Shown here in pieces: positions 33,495 through 42,082 of a stretch of DNA of 64,000 bases. How positions within the stretch are numbered: the stretch's first letter is position 1; each line of letters starts with the position of its first letter. The notes below the pieces were generated by a model, which saw only the letters and a program-made list of their open reading frames with translations, searched no databases and had not been told where the DNA came from. This DNA is from Kribbella jiaozuonensis (GTDB lineage Bacteria > Actinomycetota > Actinomycetes > Propionibacteriales > Kribbellaceae): NCBI RefSeq assembly GCF_005233875.1, contig NZ_SZPZ01000005.1, positions 62,001 through 126,000 on the forward strand, written 5' to 3'. The position numbers were made by a program, and so were the translations under genes.

Positions 33495-33944
33495 AGCCTC
33501 AAGAAGGCAATTCAGAAGTCTTCAAAGAAGCAAGAAGAACAAGAAAAGAGATAGAGAGGAATACCAAGAACAAACAATGAAAGACGAAAGATAGAGTGGG
33601 AGTTGATTGCCACGTGGCGTCCGGCGGTCCACTGACGGTCGCCACGTGCAACAGTTAGGCCGTGGGGCCGCCCGCGGGGCGGCAATAGGCCCGAACGTAG
33701 CTGGGGATCACCGGAAAGCCGAACCCGGCCAGGCACCCAACTCCCTCTCTGATCTTCGCTGTCTGATGTTCTTTGTTCTTGAGGGCCCTCAGTGCTTCCG
33801 CCGGTCCGGTGGCGGTCTGCGGATGCCTGTTCTGACGGTCACCGGAAGCCGAACTCGACCCGGCACCTAGCTCCCTCTATATTCTCTTTCTCTTTTCTTG
33901 TCTTCCCTGCTTTGTTCTTTGTTCTTTGCTCTTTTTCTTGACAG
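33495..33944. repeat. Purine-rich / pyrimidine-rich inverted-repeat element between convergent genes
   Basis: No gene fits these 450 bases. The top strand is A/G-rich at 33501-33600 and C/T-rich at 33880-33945, with low G+C in a high-G+C genome. The arm 33565-33612 (CCAAGAACAAACAATG through GAGTTGATTGCC) is the imperfect reverse complement of 33733-33782. Another related copy is at 33863-33942. Upstream of the latter two are matching blocks (CACCGGAAAGCCGAACCCGG at 33710 and CACCGGAAGCCGAACTCGAC at 33841). A GC-rich inner hairpin, CCACGTGGCG with CGCCACGTG, lies at 33611-33649. A transcript would fold into a long rod. Confidence 0.75.
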
Positions 33945-34910
33945 CTAGACCGCTTGCCAGAGTGAGAGGGAGAAGCGGGCTTGGGTGTCGGTCCACCAGG
34001 CGGCTGGGGTGAAGCCTGCTTTGTCGAGTTCGGCCTCGACGCCGGAGCGGTGGAACTTGGCGGAGATCTCGGTGCTGAGCTCCTCCCCTTCGGCGAACGT
34101 GACCTCGAGGTGGATCTCCGGGATCAGCACCTGCATCGCGCGGGTGGCGCGCAGGTGCATCTCGATCCACTCGTTGTCGGCGTCCCAGATCGCGACGTGT
34201 TCGAACGCGTCGACGTCGAAGTCCGCGCCGAGCTGCCGGTTGATGACCCGCAGCACGTTCTTGTTGAACTCCGCGGTGACGCCGGCTGAGTCGTCGTACG
34301 CCGCGACCAGCGTGGCGGGATCCTTGACGAGATCCGTGCCGAGGAGCAGCCACTCGCCGGCCTCGAGGACATCGCGGATCGAGGTGTAGAAGGCCTCGCG
34401 CTCGGCCGGGATCAGATTGCCGATCGTGCCACCGAGGAAGGCGACGATCCGCGGCGGTTCACCGGGCAGCTTGTCCAGGTGCGCGGTGAAGTCGCCGACC
34501 ACGCCGTGTACGTCGAGCGTCGGGTAATCGACGTTGATCGCGTCGGAAGCCTCCCGCAGCGCGGACTCCGAGACGTCGAGCGGTACGAAACTGGTCAGCG
34601 TGCCGCGGTCGCGCAGCCCGTCCAGCAGCAGCCGGGTCTTCTCCGACGATCCGGATCCGAGCTCGACCAGCGTGTGCGCCTTGGTGATCGCCGCGATCTC
34701 ACCGGCCCGGGCGCGCAGGATCTCCCGCTCGGCCCGGGTCGGGTAGTACTCCGGCAGGCGGGTGATCTCCTCGAACAGCTCACTCCCCCGCGCGTCGTAG
34801 AACCACTTCGGCGGCAACCACTTCGGCGTCGCCGACAGCCCCGCCCGAACGTCCTCCCGCAGCGCACGAGACACGTAGTCCGGGGTCAGATGTACGTCGA
34901 TGAGGGTCAC
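33945..34910 (-). CDS. egtD: L-histidine N(alpha)-methyltransferase
   Basis: EgtD trimethylates histidine to hercynine, the first step of ergothioneine synthesis, using SAM. At 321 residues it matches the family; motifs are WFYDARGSELFEEITRLPEY near 36-55, YYPTRAE, the SAM site ELGSGSSEKT at 83-92 and FLGGTIGN. The GTG at 34910 follows AAGGACAAG and overlaps the egtC stop by four bases. It is the last gene of the egt operon. Confidence 0.96.
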   Translation of the reverse strand: MTLIDVHLTPDYVSRALREDVRAGLSATPKWLPPKWFYDARGSELFEEITRLPEYYPTRAEREILRARAGEIAAITKAHTLVELGSGSSEKTRLLLDGLRDRGTLTSFVPLDVSESALREASDAINVDYPTLDVHGVVGDFTAHLDKLPGEPPRIVAFLGGTIGNLIPAEREAFYTSIRDVLEAGEWLLLGTDLVKDPATLVAAYDDSAGVTAEFNKNVLRVINRQLGADFDVDAFEHVAIWDADNEWIEMHLRATRAMQVLIPEIHLEVTFAEGEELSTEISAKFHRSGVEAELDKAGFTPAAWWTDTQARFSLSLWQAV

Positions 34911-35668
34911 TCTTGTCCTTCCATCGGGGTGATGTGCAAGGTCGTGGCGGTAGCCACCAGCAGTGAACGATCGGGTACTTCGGTCCACTGGTGGGGACCG
35001 AAGTGCTCGGAGCTGACGGTCACGGAGTCGGCGGTCCGGTGAACGTGCAGGGAGTGGGTCCAGGTGGTTGCGATCAGTTGCTCGCCGTCGGTCAGCAGGA
35101 CGTTCAGCCGAGAACCGGGCGCGGCCGCCTCGACTTCTTGGACGACGGTCGCGACCGCGTCGGCCGGCGGGACGCCTTCGGTCAGGCGGTTGGTGATGAG
35201 CGCCCACAACAGCGCCGAGTCGACCGAAGCGTCGAGCTGGAGCAGGTCCGCGACCGGGAGCCGCTCAGCCAGCTTCAGTGTCGAGTCGGGCCAGCCGGGG
35301 ATCCGTCCGTTGTGACTGAACAGCCAGTTGCCGTGCACGAACGGCGCGACCGCCGCTTGCCCGTACGGCATGTTGACCGTCCCGTTCCGGATGGCGGCGA
35401 TGACTGCGCCGGAGCGGATCGAGCCGGCCAGACCGGGGAGGTTCTCGTCGGTCCAGATCGGTACGTTCCGCCGGTACCGGACCGGGCCGCCGGACACGAC
35501 GACATCACCCTCGGGGTACCAACCGAGGCCAAAGCCGTCGGCGTTGACCGAGCCGCCGCCGCGCATGTCGGCGGGGGCCCAGCTCTGTTCGTAGAGCGAG
35601 TGGTCGGGGTCGAGGACGAGTGACGCCAGGGTGACCGGCGGGCCGAGGTAGGCCAGATGGCGGCACAT
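34907..35668 (-). CDS. egtC: Gamma-glutamyl-hercynylcysteine sulfoxide hydrolase
   Basis: EgtC is a class II glutamine amidotransferase-like Ntn hydrolase that removes the glutamyl group from the ergothioneine intermediate. It starts MCRHLAYLGPP so that Cys2 becomes the N-terminal nucleophile; later motifs are NADGFGLGWY, SHNGRIPGW and VSSEHFG. The 253-residue length is normal. Its start overlaps the egtB stop by one base (TGATG). Confidence 0.95.
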   Translation of the reverse strand: MCRHLAYLGPPVTLASLVLDPDHSLYEQSWAPADMRGGGSVNADGFGLGWYPEGDVVVSGGPVRYRRNVPIWTDENLPGLAGSIRSGAVIAAIRNGTVNMPYGQAAVAPFVHGNWLFSHNGRIPGWPDSTLKLAERLPVADLLQLDASVDSALLWALITNRLTEGVPPADAVATVVQEVEAAAPGSRLNVLLTDGEQLIATTWTHSLHVHRTADSVTVSSEHFGPHQWTEVPDRSLLVATATTLHITPMEGQE

Positions 35669-37005
35669 CAGTCGTGCAGCTCCTCGGGGCGCGGGTCGCG
35701 GGCGCAGCGGAAACCGGCAAAGATCTGCCGCCGGATCGGGTAGTCCCAGTTCCGGAAGGTGCCGCGGGCAACGATCTCGTCGGTGCCGAACGAGCCGCCG
35801 CGCAGTACCTTGTAGTCGGGCCCGAAGAACACCAGCGAGTACTCGTCGTACGGCCACGCGCGGAACCCGGGGTACGCGTGGAAGTCGCTCGACGTCCACT
35901 CCCAGGTGTCGCCGATCAGCTGCTCGACGCCCAACGGCGACGCACCCGCCGGGTACGCCCCGACCGGCGCCGGCCTGAGGTGCCGCTGGCCGAGGTTCGC
36001 GTGCTGCGGCCCGGGCGACTCGTCACCCCACGGGAACCGCCGCGTCCGGCCGCTGGCCGGGTCGAACCGGGCCGCGAACTCCCACTCCTCCTCGGTCGGC
36101 AGCCGCTTCCCGGCCCACTTCGCGTACGCCTCAGCCTCGTAGAAGCACACATGCATCACCGGCTCGTCCAACGGCAACCGCTCCCGGTGCCCGAACCGCA
36201 GCCGCCACCACTCCCCGTCCTGCGACTCCCAGAACCGCGGCGCGACCAGCGAAGCCCTCTGCACGTGCGCCCATCCGGCGTCGGACCACCACTGCGGATC
36301 CTGATACCCACCGCCGAGCACGAACGCCAGGTAGTCCCCGTTCGTCACCGGGACCGTGTCGATCACGTACGGCGCCACGTACACCGCATGCGCCGGCCGC
36401 TCGTTGTCCAGCGCCCACGGCTCGATCGACGTACCCATCTCGAACACACCGCCCGGGACGAACACCTCCTTGCGGCTCAGCTCTCGCCCGGGAGGCGGCG
36501 GTGGCGCGTCGAGCACCGGACCACCGGTACGGAGCTGGTGCGTCGCGAGCATCGTCTCGTCGTGCTGCTGCTCGTGCTGCGTGATCATGCCGAACGCGAA
36601 CGCGTTGTCGACCAGCTCCCGCCCGGCGTCGAACTTCACGTGGTCCAGCACGTCCATGACCTTGTCGCGTACTTCGGTCACGTACGCGCGGGTCTCGGAC
36701 GGGCCGAGCAGCGGCAGCGCAGGCCGCTCCGCGCGCGGATGCTGGAAGGCGTCGTACAGCTCGTCGATGTCCTGGCGCAGCGGCTCGCGGCCGCCGACGT
36801 CGCGGACCAGCCAGAGCTCCTCCTGGTTGCCGATATGCGCGTAGTCCCAGACCAGCGGTGACATCAGCTTGGAGTGCTGCCGGACCAGGTCGTCGGTGTC
36901 GACCGCGTCGGTCAGCTGGACGGTCCGCGACCGGGACCGCTCGAGTTGCTCGCCGACGAAGGTGCGCAGGCCTTCCGGTGACAGATCTGATAGTTGGTGA
37001 TTCAC
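35668..37005 (-). CDS. egtB: Ergothioneine sulfoxide synthase (iron-dependent)
   Basis: EgtB joins gamma-glutamylcysteine to hercynine with O2. Residues about 1-170 form the DinB-like helical domain with the iron-binding three-histidine set: His57 in DYAHIGNQEELW and His144/His148 in TQHEQQHDET. The C-terminal part is a formylglycine-generating-enzyme-like fold (RLPTEEEWEFAARFDP, WEWTSSDFHAYPGF, LRGGSF, NWDYPIRRQIFAGFR). The GTG at 37005 follows GGAAGGCGAG and gives 445 residues. Confidence 0.95.
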   Translation of the reverse strand: MNHQLSDLSPEGLRTFVGEQLERSRSRTVQLTDAVDTDDLVRQHSKLMSPLVWDYAHIGNQEELWLVRDVGGREPLRQDIDELYDAFQHPRAERPALPLLGPSETRAYVTEVRDKVMDVLDHVKFDAGRELVDNAFAFGMITQHEQQHDETMLATHQLRTGGPVLDAPPPPPGRELSRKEVFVPGGVFEMGTSIEPWALDNERPAHAVYVAPYVIDTVPVTNGDYLAFVLGGGYQDPQWWSDAGWAHVQRASLVAPRFWESQDGEWWRLRFGHRERLPLDEPVMHVCFYEAEAYAKWAGKRLPTEEEWEFAARFDPASGRTRRFPWGDESPGPQHANLGQRHLRPAPVGAYPAGASPLGVEQLIGDTWEWTSSDFHAYPGFRAWPYDEYSLVFFGPDYKVLRGGSFGTDEIVARGTFRNWDYPIRRQIFAGFRCARDPRPEELHD

Positions 37006-38222
37006 GAAGCTCGCCTTCCGTGGGTGTCGTCGACGATGCGCTGCAGCCGGGTTGCGACGGCAGCGATGAGTTCGGGATCCGCACCGGTCCGGTCGAGCAC
37101 CTCGGTGGCCAGGTCGACCACGTCTCGCGCGGCCTGCAGGACCAGCTTGTCCTCCAGCCCTTCGCGGGCCGCCGGGAACCAGCGGCCGGCTGCGGGCTCG
37201 GCCGCGGCCAGCACCTGGTCCATCGGAGCGGACATCAGTGCGGTGAGCAGCAGGGTCGGGGCGATCCACCCGTCCCCCGGCTGCGCGTCGAGGTAGCGCA
37301 CCTCGAGATACCCGCGCGGCCGGACCGGCGGGAACAGCGTGGACAGGTGGTAGTCCAGGTCGTCGTACGTCGGTCTGTCGCCGGGCAGCTGTCCGTCTGC
37401 CCAGGCACCGAAGGTCAGTCCGGTCGGTGCGTCCCAGGTGTCACCCCGGCGGAGGCAGAGGACCGGTGCCTCCATCGCCGTCCGCGCCCAGGCCGCGGCC
37501 GGGTCGCCGTCGAGTGGCGGCGGCTCGGTGAACGGGGCACAGGTCCCGAAGGTCGCCTCGGTCCGGGCCGAGGCCCACCCGGTGTCCGAACCGGCGCGAC
37601 GACGGGAGTTGGCGAAGAGGCCGACGAGGGCGGGACCGAGATCGTGCAGAGCGCGCCAGCGCAGCGCGGTCTGATCGGTCTCGCCGGCGTCGAGGCAGAT
37701 CTGCAGGCCCGCCGTACTGCACATCATCCGCGGGCCGTGCGGTCCGAGCCGCTGGAATGCGTGTTCCATCGCCGCGTAGCGCGGGACGGTGAGGATGCGG
37801 CGGGGTGCGCGGAAGGCGTCCAGGCCGTAGTCGCCCGGGATCAGGTCCGCGTCGAGAAGGAGCGCCGTGAGCTCGGCGGCGTCGGCGGCGGTGTCGTCGA
37901 TCAACCGGGGAATCGATTCCGCCGCGGGCACTGAGATCTCTACCTGGCCACCGGGCTCCACGGTGACCAGAGCGCCCCGGCTCAGCGGCAGTTGCGGACT
38001 GCCTCTCACCAGGGTCGCGGGGGCGTGCAGCCCCAGGGCTTTGCTCAACCGGCCGGCGTCGAGGGGCCGGTGCGGATCATCCGCGTGATGCACCGTCCAC
38101 TCGAGCTCGACGCCGAACAGCCGAGGTGGACCGTGCTTGAAACAGACCATCGCGACGTACCCCTCCGCCTCGGCCCGGGAGCCGATCGGAGTCGTCGCCG
38201 GAGAACCACCGGGCGAGGTCAC
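37002..38222 (-). CDS. egtA: Glutamate-cysteine ligase
   Basis: EgtA makes gamma-glutamylcysteine for the EgtB step. The 406-residue protein has GCS2-type motifs: VELEWTVHH, MMCSTAGLQICLDAG, TGLTFGAWADG and GYLEVRYLDAQPGDGW. It is the first gene of the operon and overlaps egtB by four bases (GTGA). The chosen GTG at 38222 gives a slightly long N-terminus; a later start near FGVELEW is possible. The 201 bases to the divergent gene at 38424 contain two palindromes. Confidence 0.92.
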   Translation of the reverse strand: MTSPGGSPATTPIGSRAEAEGYVAMVCFKHGPPRLFGVELEWTVHHADDPHRPLDAGRLSKALGLHAPATLVRGSPQLPLSRGALVTVEPGGQVEISVPAAESIPRLIDDTAADAAELTALLLDADLIPGDYGLDAFRAPRRILTVPRYAAMEHAFQRLGPHGPRMMCSTAGLQICLDAGETDQTALRWRALHDLGPALVGLFANSRRRAGSDTGWASARTEATFGTCAPFTEPPPLDGDPAAAWARTAMEAPVLCLRRGDTWDAPTGLTFGAWADGQLPGDRPTYDDLDYHLSTLFPPVRPRGYLEVRYLDAQPGDGWIAPTLLLTALMSAPMDQVLAAAEPAAGRWFPAAREGLEDKLVLQAARDVVDLATEVLDRTGADPELIAAVATRLQRIVDDTHGRRAS

Positions 38223-38272
38223 GTCAGCGAACCTAGCTCCGGGTCAGAGGCTGGACAACCGACCAGAAACTT

Positions 38273-38380
38273 ACCGATCGGTGACGCCTGGGCAGCGGAT
38301 CGACTCATGCCCGCCATGTTCCCCGCGGCCACCGACACTTTCTGGCCGGATCAGGACAGCGCATTTCGCTCTGAGCGAAA
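38273..38380. promoter_or_regulatory. Palindromes in the egtA / hypothetical divergent region
   Basis: ACCGATCGGT at 38273-38282 and TTTCGCT-CTG-AGCGAAA at 38364-38380 are perfect inverted repeats. The second lies about 45 bases before the start of the hypothetical gene at 38424. Both are candidate regulator sites; no regulator gene is adjacent, so the binder is unknown. Confidence 0.4.
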
Positions 38381-38423
38381 CGCCGTCGGAAGGTCCGCGA
38401 TCCGCCTTGGTTAGGGTCTGGGG

Positions 38424-39065
38424 GTGACTCTGACTCGGTGGCACGTCGGCCCCTGGACCACTCGCGGCACTCGTCCTGGCGAGCCGCTCGAGCCCGGGCG
38501 GAAGCGGACGCCGGACGAGCTGAACTTCGACGTGGTGGGGCTGGCGCGGATCCTCGGGCGGCGGTTGTCCGGGCGGGAGGAGCTGCAGGTCCGGATGTGG
38601 CAGAACGAACTGCGGCCGACGCACACGCGACTGGTCGGAGTACACACGCTGGCCGACCCGTCCAACGCCCAGCTCCTCCAGGACACCGCCCAGCAGGCCC
38701 TCGCCTGGCTGGCCGAGCGTGCACCAGCTGGCTATCAGTTCGTCCTGACAGACGCCGTCGAGCTGCGACCGGTGCTCGACCCCGACGCAGAGGTGGTCGC
38801 GGTTGAGGCGGTTGTCGAGCTCGCCGGCGTGGACCTCCCAGCGGCGCGACTCGCGGCGGCTCATGTACGACGTGCCGCGTCAGGCGCCTGGTACGCCGGG
38901 GACGCCGTCTGCAACTGGTCCGGCCCGCACGAGTCAGCCGAGGCCGCAGTCACCGCCGTACAAGCAGCACGAGACGAACTGGTCGAGCAGTTGCGCGCGG
39001 CCGGCCGGGACGAGTTCGCGGCTACCGCACCTCGGTGGCCGGCTGTTCCGGTTGAACCTGCCTAG
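38424..39065 (+). CDS. Conserved-looking hypothetical protein
   Basis: I do not recognise this 213-residue protein. It is soluble, has no signal peptide, and consists of an N-terminal basic region (EPGRKRTPDELNFDVVGLAR), an acidic middle and an Ala-rich C-terminal half with helices (LAAAHVRRAASGAW, ESAEAAVTAVQAARDEL). It stands alone on the plus strand, divergent from egtA, and its last 44 bases overlap the convergent hydrolase gene. Confidence 0.6.
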   Translation: MTLTRWHVGPWTTRGTRPGEPLEPGRKRTPDELNFDVVGLARILGRRLSGREELQVRMWQNELRPTHTRLVGVHTLADPSNAQLLQDTAQQALAWLAERAPAGYQFVLTDAVELRPVLDPDAEVVAVEAVVELAGVDLPAARLAAAHVRRAASGAWYAGDAVCNWSGPHESAEAAVTAVQAARDELVEQLRAAGRDEFAATAPRWPAVPVEPA

Positions 39066-39939
39066 ACAGGTGCTTGCGGAGGAAGGTCAGCTCGGCTTCC
39101 ACAGTCTGTTCGTGGGAGTCGAGGAACGGGGCGTAGTGGCCGCCGGGGACTTTGAGGACGGTGCTGTTCGGGGTTTGGGCGGCGGCTTTCAGAGTGGGTG
39201 CGGCGAGGGCTGATTGGTCGTCTTCGCAGACGACGTACAGGAGTGGGTAGCGGACGCTCGGGGCGTACTTGATCGGGCGGTAAAAAGCGGCCGGGAAGAC
39301 GGAGCGGGCGGCGAGGGTCTGTTGCCAGTCGCGGTAGCGGTTGTCGGGGTCGAGAGCCTCGTCGGTCTGTTGCGCGTCGGGGGTGTTGAGGAGGGCGACG
39401 GTGCCGGGCGGACCGGCTAACGCGACCAGTCTGGGTTTGCGGCCGAACAGAGCGCCGAGGTTGTCGAGGAGGGCGCGGCCGACCAGGCGGAGGGCGGCTG
39501 CGGGGGTTTGGTAGCGGGACGCATTCCGGGTGACGGTCGGGCCGTCGACGTTCGCGGACTGGGCGATGGCGGCGGAGATGCCGAGGTCTTCCGAGGCGAG
39601 CTGGAGGATGTAGCCGCCGGGGAGGGAGAACGCCCAGATGGCCACGCGCTCCACGCCCGGCAGCGTGGCGGCGCATGAGATCGCGGCCCGCCAGTCGTCG
39701 AGCTGGTCGGGGATCCGGGCGACCTGGCGCGGTTCGCCGGCGCTCTCGCCGAAGTTCCGGTGGTCGAAGGCCAGCACGCTGAACCCGGCCGCATTGAACC
39801 GCTCCGCGAAGCGGTCCGTCCCCGGCTCCTTCGTCACTGCGAAGCCGCCGGTCATCACCACGCACCCACCGTTGGTCCCCGGGTAGTGCCAGGCCGCGCA
39901 CGCGACCCCACCACTGATGAAGCTCACTTTCTCGCGCAT
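39022..39939 (-). CDS. Alpha/beta-hydrolase (dienelactone-hydrolase-like)
   Basis: The 305-residue hydrolase has the canonical core FSVLAFDHRNFGESAGEPRQ. The nucleophile elbow reads AFSLPGGY rather than GxSxG, then come an acid region VVCEDDQS and the catalytic His in VPGGHYAPFLD. A perfect palindrome lies 10 bases before the ATG at 39939, and a TetR gene sits directly upstream, suggesting local repression. Substrate unknown. Confidence 0.82.
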   Translation of the reverse strand: MREKVSFISGGVACAAWHYPGTNGGCVVMTGGFAVTKEPGTDRFAERFNAAGFSVLAFDHRNFGESAGEPRQVARIPDQLDDWRAAISCAATLPGVERVAIWAFSLPGGYILQLASEDLGISAAIAQSANVDGPTVTRNASRYQTPAAALRLVGRALLDNLGALFGRKPRLVALAGPPGTVALLNTPDAQQTDEALDPDNRYRDWQQTLAARSVFPAAFYRPIKYAPSVRYPLLYVVCEDDQSALAAPTLKAAAQTPNSTVLKVPGGHYAPFLDSHEQTVEAELTFLRKHLSRQVQPEQPATEVR

Positions 39940-39948
39940 GAGAAAAGT

Positions 39949-39962
39949 GAACCACGTGGTTC
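39949..39962. promoter_or_regulatory. Palindromic operator GAACCACGTGGTTC
   Basis: This perfect 14-base palindrome lies 10 bases upstream of the hydrolase ATG and 10 bases after the TetR stop. It is a good candidate site for the TetR protein encoded just upstream. It overlaps the region where the hydrolase promoter or leader would lie. Confidence 0.6.
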
Positions 39963-39971
39963 GCAAACTGT

Positions 39972-40574
39972 CTACGCCTGTTCTTCACGCTCCAGTGCGC
40001 GGGTCAACGCCGCCAGCCCGGCGTCGATCCCGGCCGCGTCACCGCTCGTCCGCCACTCGATCAGGAACCCGCGGAGGGTGGCGAGGATGAACTCGGCCAC
40101 CTCTTGCCGGCGCTGCTCGGACCACGACTCCGGGCAGAGTGACAGCAGCGTGGGCAGGTACTGGCGGGAGGCCGTCCGCGCGAGGTCGGCGTACCGTCCG
40201 GCGTCGTACATCGCGAGCCCGATCGCCTGGTCGAGGACCCACGACTCCTCGCCGATGAGCGTCGGCCACATCGAGCGCACGCGGTCGGCGAGACTCCGGT
40301 TGTCTGGGCCTTCGGTCGCGGCGGCGAGGGCGCGGGTGATGCGGCGTTCGCGGAGCTGGAGGACGGCTTGGGTGAGGAGGTCTTCGGCGCCTTCGAAGTG
40401 GTAGAGGAGGACCTTGTGGGTCGTACCCGCCGCTCGTGCCGCGCGGCGGAGCGAGAAGTCGACCAGGCCGTTGGTACCTAGTTCGTCGGCGACCTTGTCC
40501 AGCAGTTCGCGGCGCCGCGCCTCACCCCGCGGCGATTTCACCGACCGTCGATACCCCGCACGTTCCTCAGTCAC
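39972..40574 (-). CDS. TetR-family transcriptional regulator
   Basis: The 200-residue regulator has an HTH at about 20-65 (EARRRELLDKVADELGTNGL, LRRAARAAGTTHKVLLYHFE) and a helical ligand-binding tail. The VLLYHF turn is a variant of the usual LYYHF recognition helix. It lies between the extradiol-dioxygenase-like gene (11-base gap) and the hydrolase gene with its palindrome, and probably represses the hydrolase. Confidence 0.9.
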   Translation of the reverse strand: MTEERAGYRRSVKSPRGEARRRELLDKVADELGTNGLVDFSLRRAARAAGTTHKVLLYHFEGAEDLLTQAVLQLRERRITRALAAATEGPDNRSLADRVRSMWPTLIGEESWVLDQAIGLAMYDAGRYADLARTASRQYLPTLLSLCPESWSEQRRQEVAEFILATLRGFLIEWRTSGDAAGIDAGLAALTRALEREEQA

Positions 40575-40585
40575 GGGGCCAGTAT

Positions 40586-41353
40586 CTAGGTGAATGATGC
40601 GACGAGGTAGCCGACGCCGTACGGGGCGGCGTTGTAGGTCAGATCGGCGGTCAGCGCGGTGCCTTCTAGTGCTCCGGCGAGGACTTGCCAGGGGGCTCGG
40701 CCTGCGGCTTGGAGTTCAGTGGCCAGGTCCGGGTCGAGGGCTTTCAGTACGTCGAGATCGCTGCGCTGCAAGGCGGTTGCGACGGTGGTGTCGAAGATCT
40801 CGGCGCGGGGGTGGAGGTGGACCGGTGAATGCTCGCTCCGGCGCGCCGAGCCGTCACCCATCACCAGCAGGCCGACGCGGTCGTTGCCTGCAGCAATCTC
40901 CCGGCCGAGCCAGATGCAGTCGTCCGGCGTCGCGGTTGTCGGCACGGCGACATACGTGCGCGGCAGGCCGGTCGCCTTGGACTGCTCGAGCAGCCAACCG
41001 CCCATCGCCAGGGAGAGCGGGAGGACAGGATCGCCCGAGCCGAACCGCACGCCGGGCGCACCGTAGGCCGCAAACGAGCCGCCTGCGGCGGCGGGATAGG
41101 TGGCGGGCGTCAGGTGGGGGGCGGAGGTTGAGGGAACGGCGGAGGACGAGCGGGCCGCGCGTGCTGCGGCGGACGACACGGCGGGTGGCGTCGGCGCGGA
41201 GCCGATGACTACGACTGCTGACGCGACCGACAGCGTGTCTATTGCGGCTAGGCAGGCGGCTCGCAGCTCGTCCAGGTCGGGGGCGGCACCGGAGGCGACT
41301 TCGGGGACCAGGAGGGGCGGGTGGGGGCAGACCGCGGCCGCGACTACGGACAC
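40586..41353 (-). CDS. Class III extradiol dioxygenase-like (MEMO/LigB-fold) protein
   Basis: The 255-residue protein resembles the actinobacterial LigB-like domain: the N-terminal CPHPPLLVPEV carries the histidines that bind iron in true dioxygenases, with VVVIGSAPTPP and LLVMGDGSARRSEHSP further on. A Ser/Ala/Pro-rich low-complexity stretch at about 60-90 is odd. The catalytic role is uncertain; related MEMO-type proteins are not dioxygenases. It is translated four bases after the reductase stop in the same operon. Confidence 0.75.
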   Translation of the reverse strand: MSVVAAAVCPHPPLLVPEVASGAAPDLDELRAACLAAIDTLSVASAVVVIGSAPTPPAVSSAAARAARSSSAVPSTSAPHLTPATYPAAAGGSFAAYGAPGVRFGSGDPVLPLSLAMGGWLLEQSKATGLPRTYVAVPTTATPDDCIWLGREIAAGNDRVGLLVMGDGSARRSEHSPVHLHPRAEIFDTTVATALQRSDLDVLKALDPDLATELQAAGRAPWQVLAGALEGTALTADLTYNAAPYGVGYLVASFT

Positions 41354-41356
41354 GGG

Positions 41357-42082
41357 TCAGGCCTCTCGGGTGTAGCGGAAGAAGAGGTAGTCGTCGCTGG
41401 CTTGCAGGGTCGACCTCAGCTTCATCTGGCGGGTGAGGGTGGTTGGGAGACCTGCTGTGATGCGGCCGGAGCCAGGGCCGGCCAGGAGTGGGGCGAGCGC
41501 CAGGCACAGTTCGTCGACCAGATCCGCCGCCGTGAGTGCGCCCAACAGGTGCGGTCCGCCCTCACACAGCACCTGCGGCATCCCGCGCGCGGCGAACTCC
41601 TCGACGACCGCCTGGAGGTCGACCTCACCGGCACCCAGGACGATCAGGTCCGCGACCTCGCCCAGCGCCTCCCGCCGCTCCGCCGGTGACGCCTCGTGGG
41701 TGACGACGATCGGCCGTACGGCGGACTGGAACACCGGGTTCACCGGGCTCAACTCGAGCCGCGACGACACGATCGCCAGCGTCGGGTTCTCCGCCAGCCC
41801 CGCCGCCGTGCGCCACTCCCGCGCCGCCTTGGACAGCCGCAGCGGGTTGTACCCCTCGTCACGGATCGTCCCCGCGCCGACCAGCACCACGTCCGCCAAC
41901 CGCCGGACCATGCTGAACACCCGGCTGTCGGAATCGCTCGACAACGCCTTCGACTTCCCGTCGATCTCGACCGCGCCGTCCAGGCTGCTGACGAAGTTCG
42001 CCCGCAGATGCGGCGTCGACCGGTCCTCGACCTCGTAAACCGCGATCAGTTCCTCGTCGGTCAGTTCGTCGAGTCCACGCAT
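41357..42082 (-). CDS. Stand-alone RibD C-terminal-domain reductase (Rv2671-like)
   Basis: The 241-residue protein is a single RibD_C/DHFR-like fold without the deaminase domain: ANFVSSLDGAVEIDGKS, LADVVLVGAGTIRDEGY, VLCEGGPHLLGAL and LVDELCLALAPLLAG. Established knowledge: the mycobacterial homologue Rv2671 can act as a dihydrofolate reductase. A complete ribD exists elsewhere in this window, so this copy is not the main riboflavin enzyme. Its ATG overlaps the folP2-like stop by one base (TGATG). Confidence 0.85.
   Translation of the reverse strand: MRGLDELTDEELIAVYEVEDRSTPHLRANFVSSLDGAVEIDGKSKALSSDSDSRVFSMVRRLADVVLVGAGTIRDEGYNPLRLSKAAREWRTAAGLAENPTLAIVSSRLELSPVNPVFQSAVRPIVVTHEASPAERREALGEVADLIVLGAGEVDLQAVVEEFAARGMPQVLCEGGPHLLGALTAADLVDELCLALAPLLAGPGSGRITAGLPTTLTRQMKLRSTLQASDDYLFFRYTREA

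Noticed and set aside
33495..33944. A retron or reverse-transcriptase-linked RNA
   Set aside because: The inverted arms are suggestive, but no reverse-transcriptase or effector gene is adjacent.
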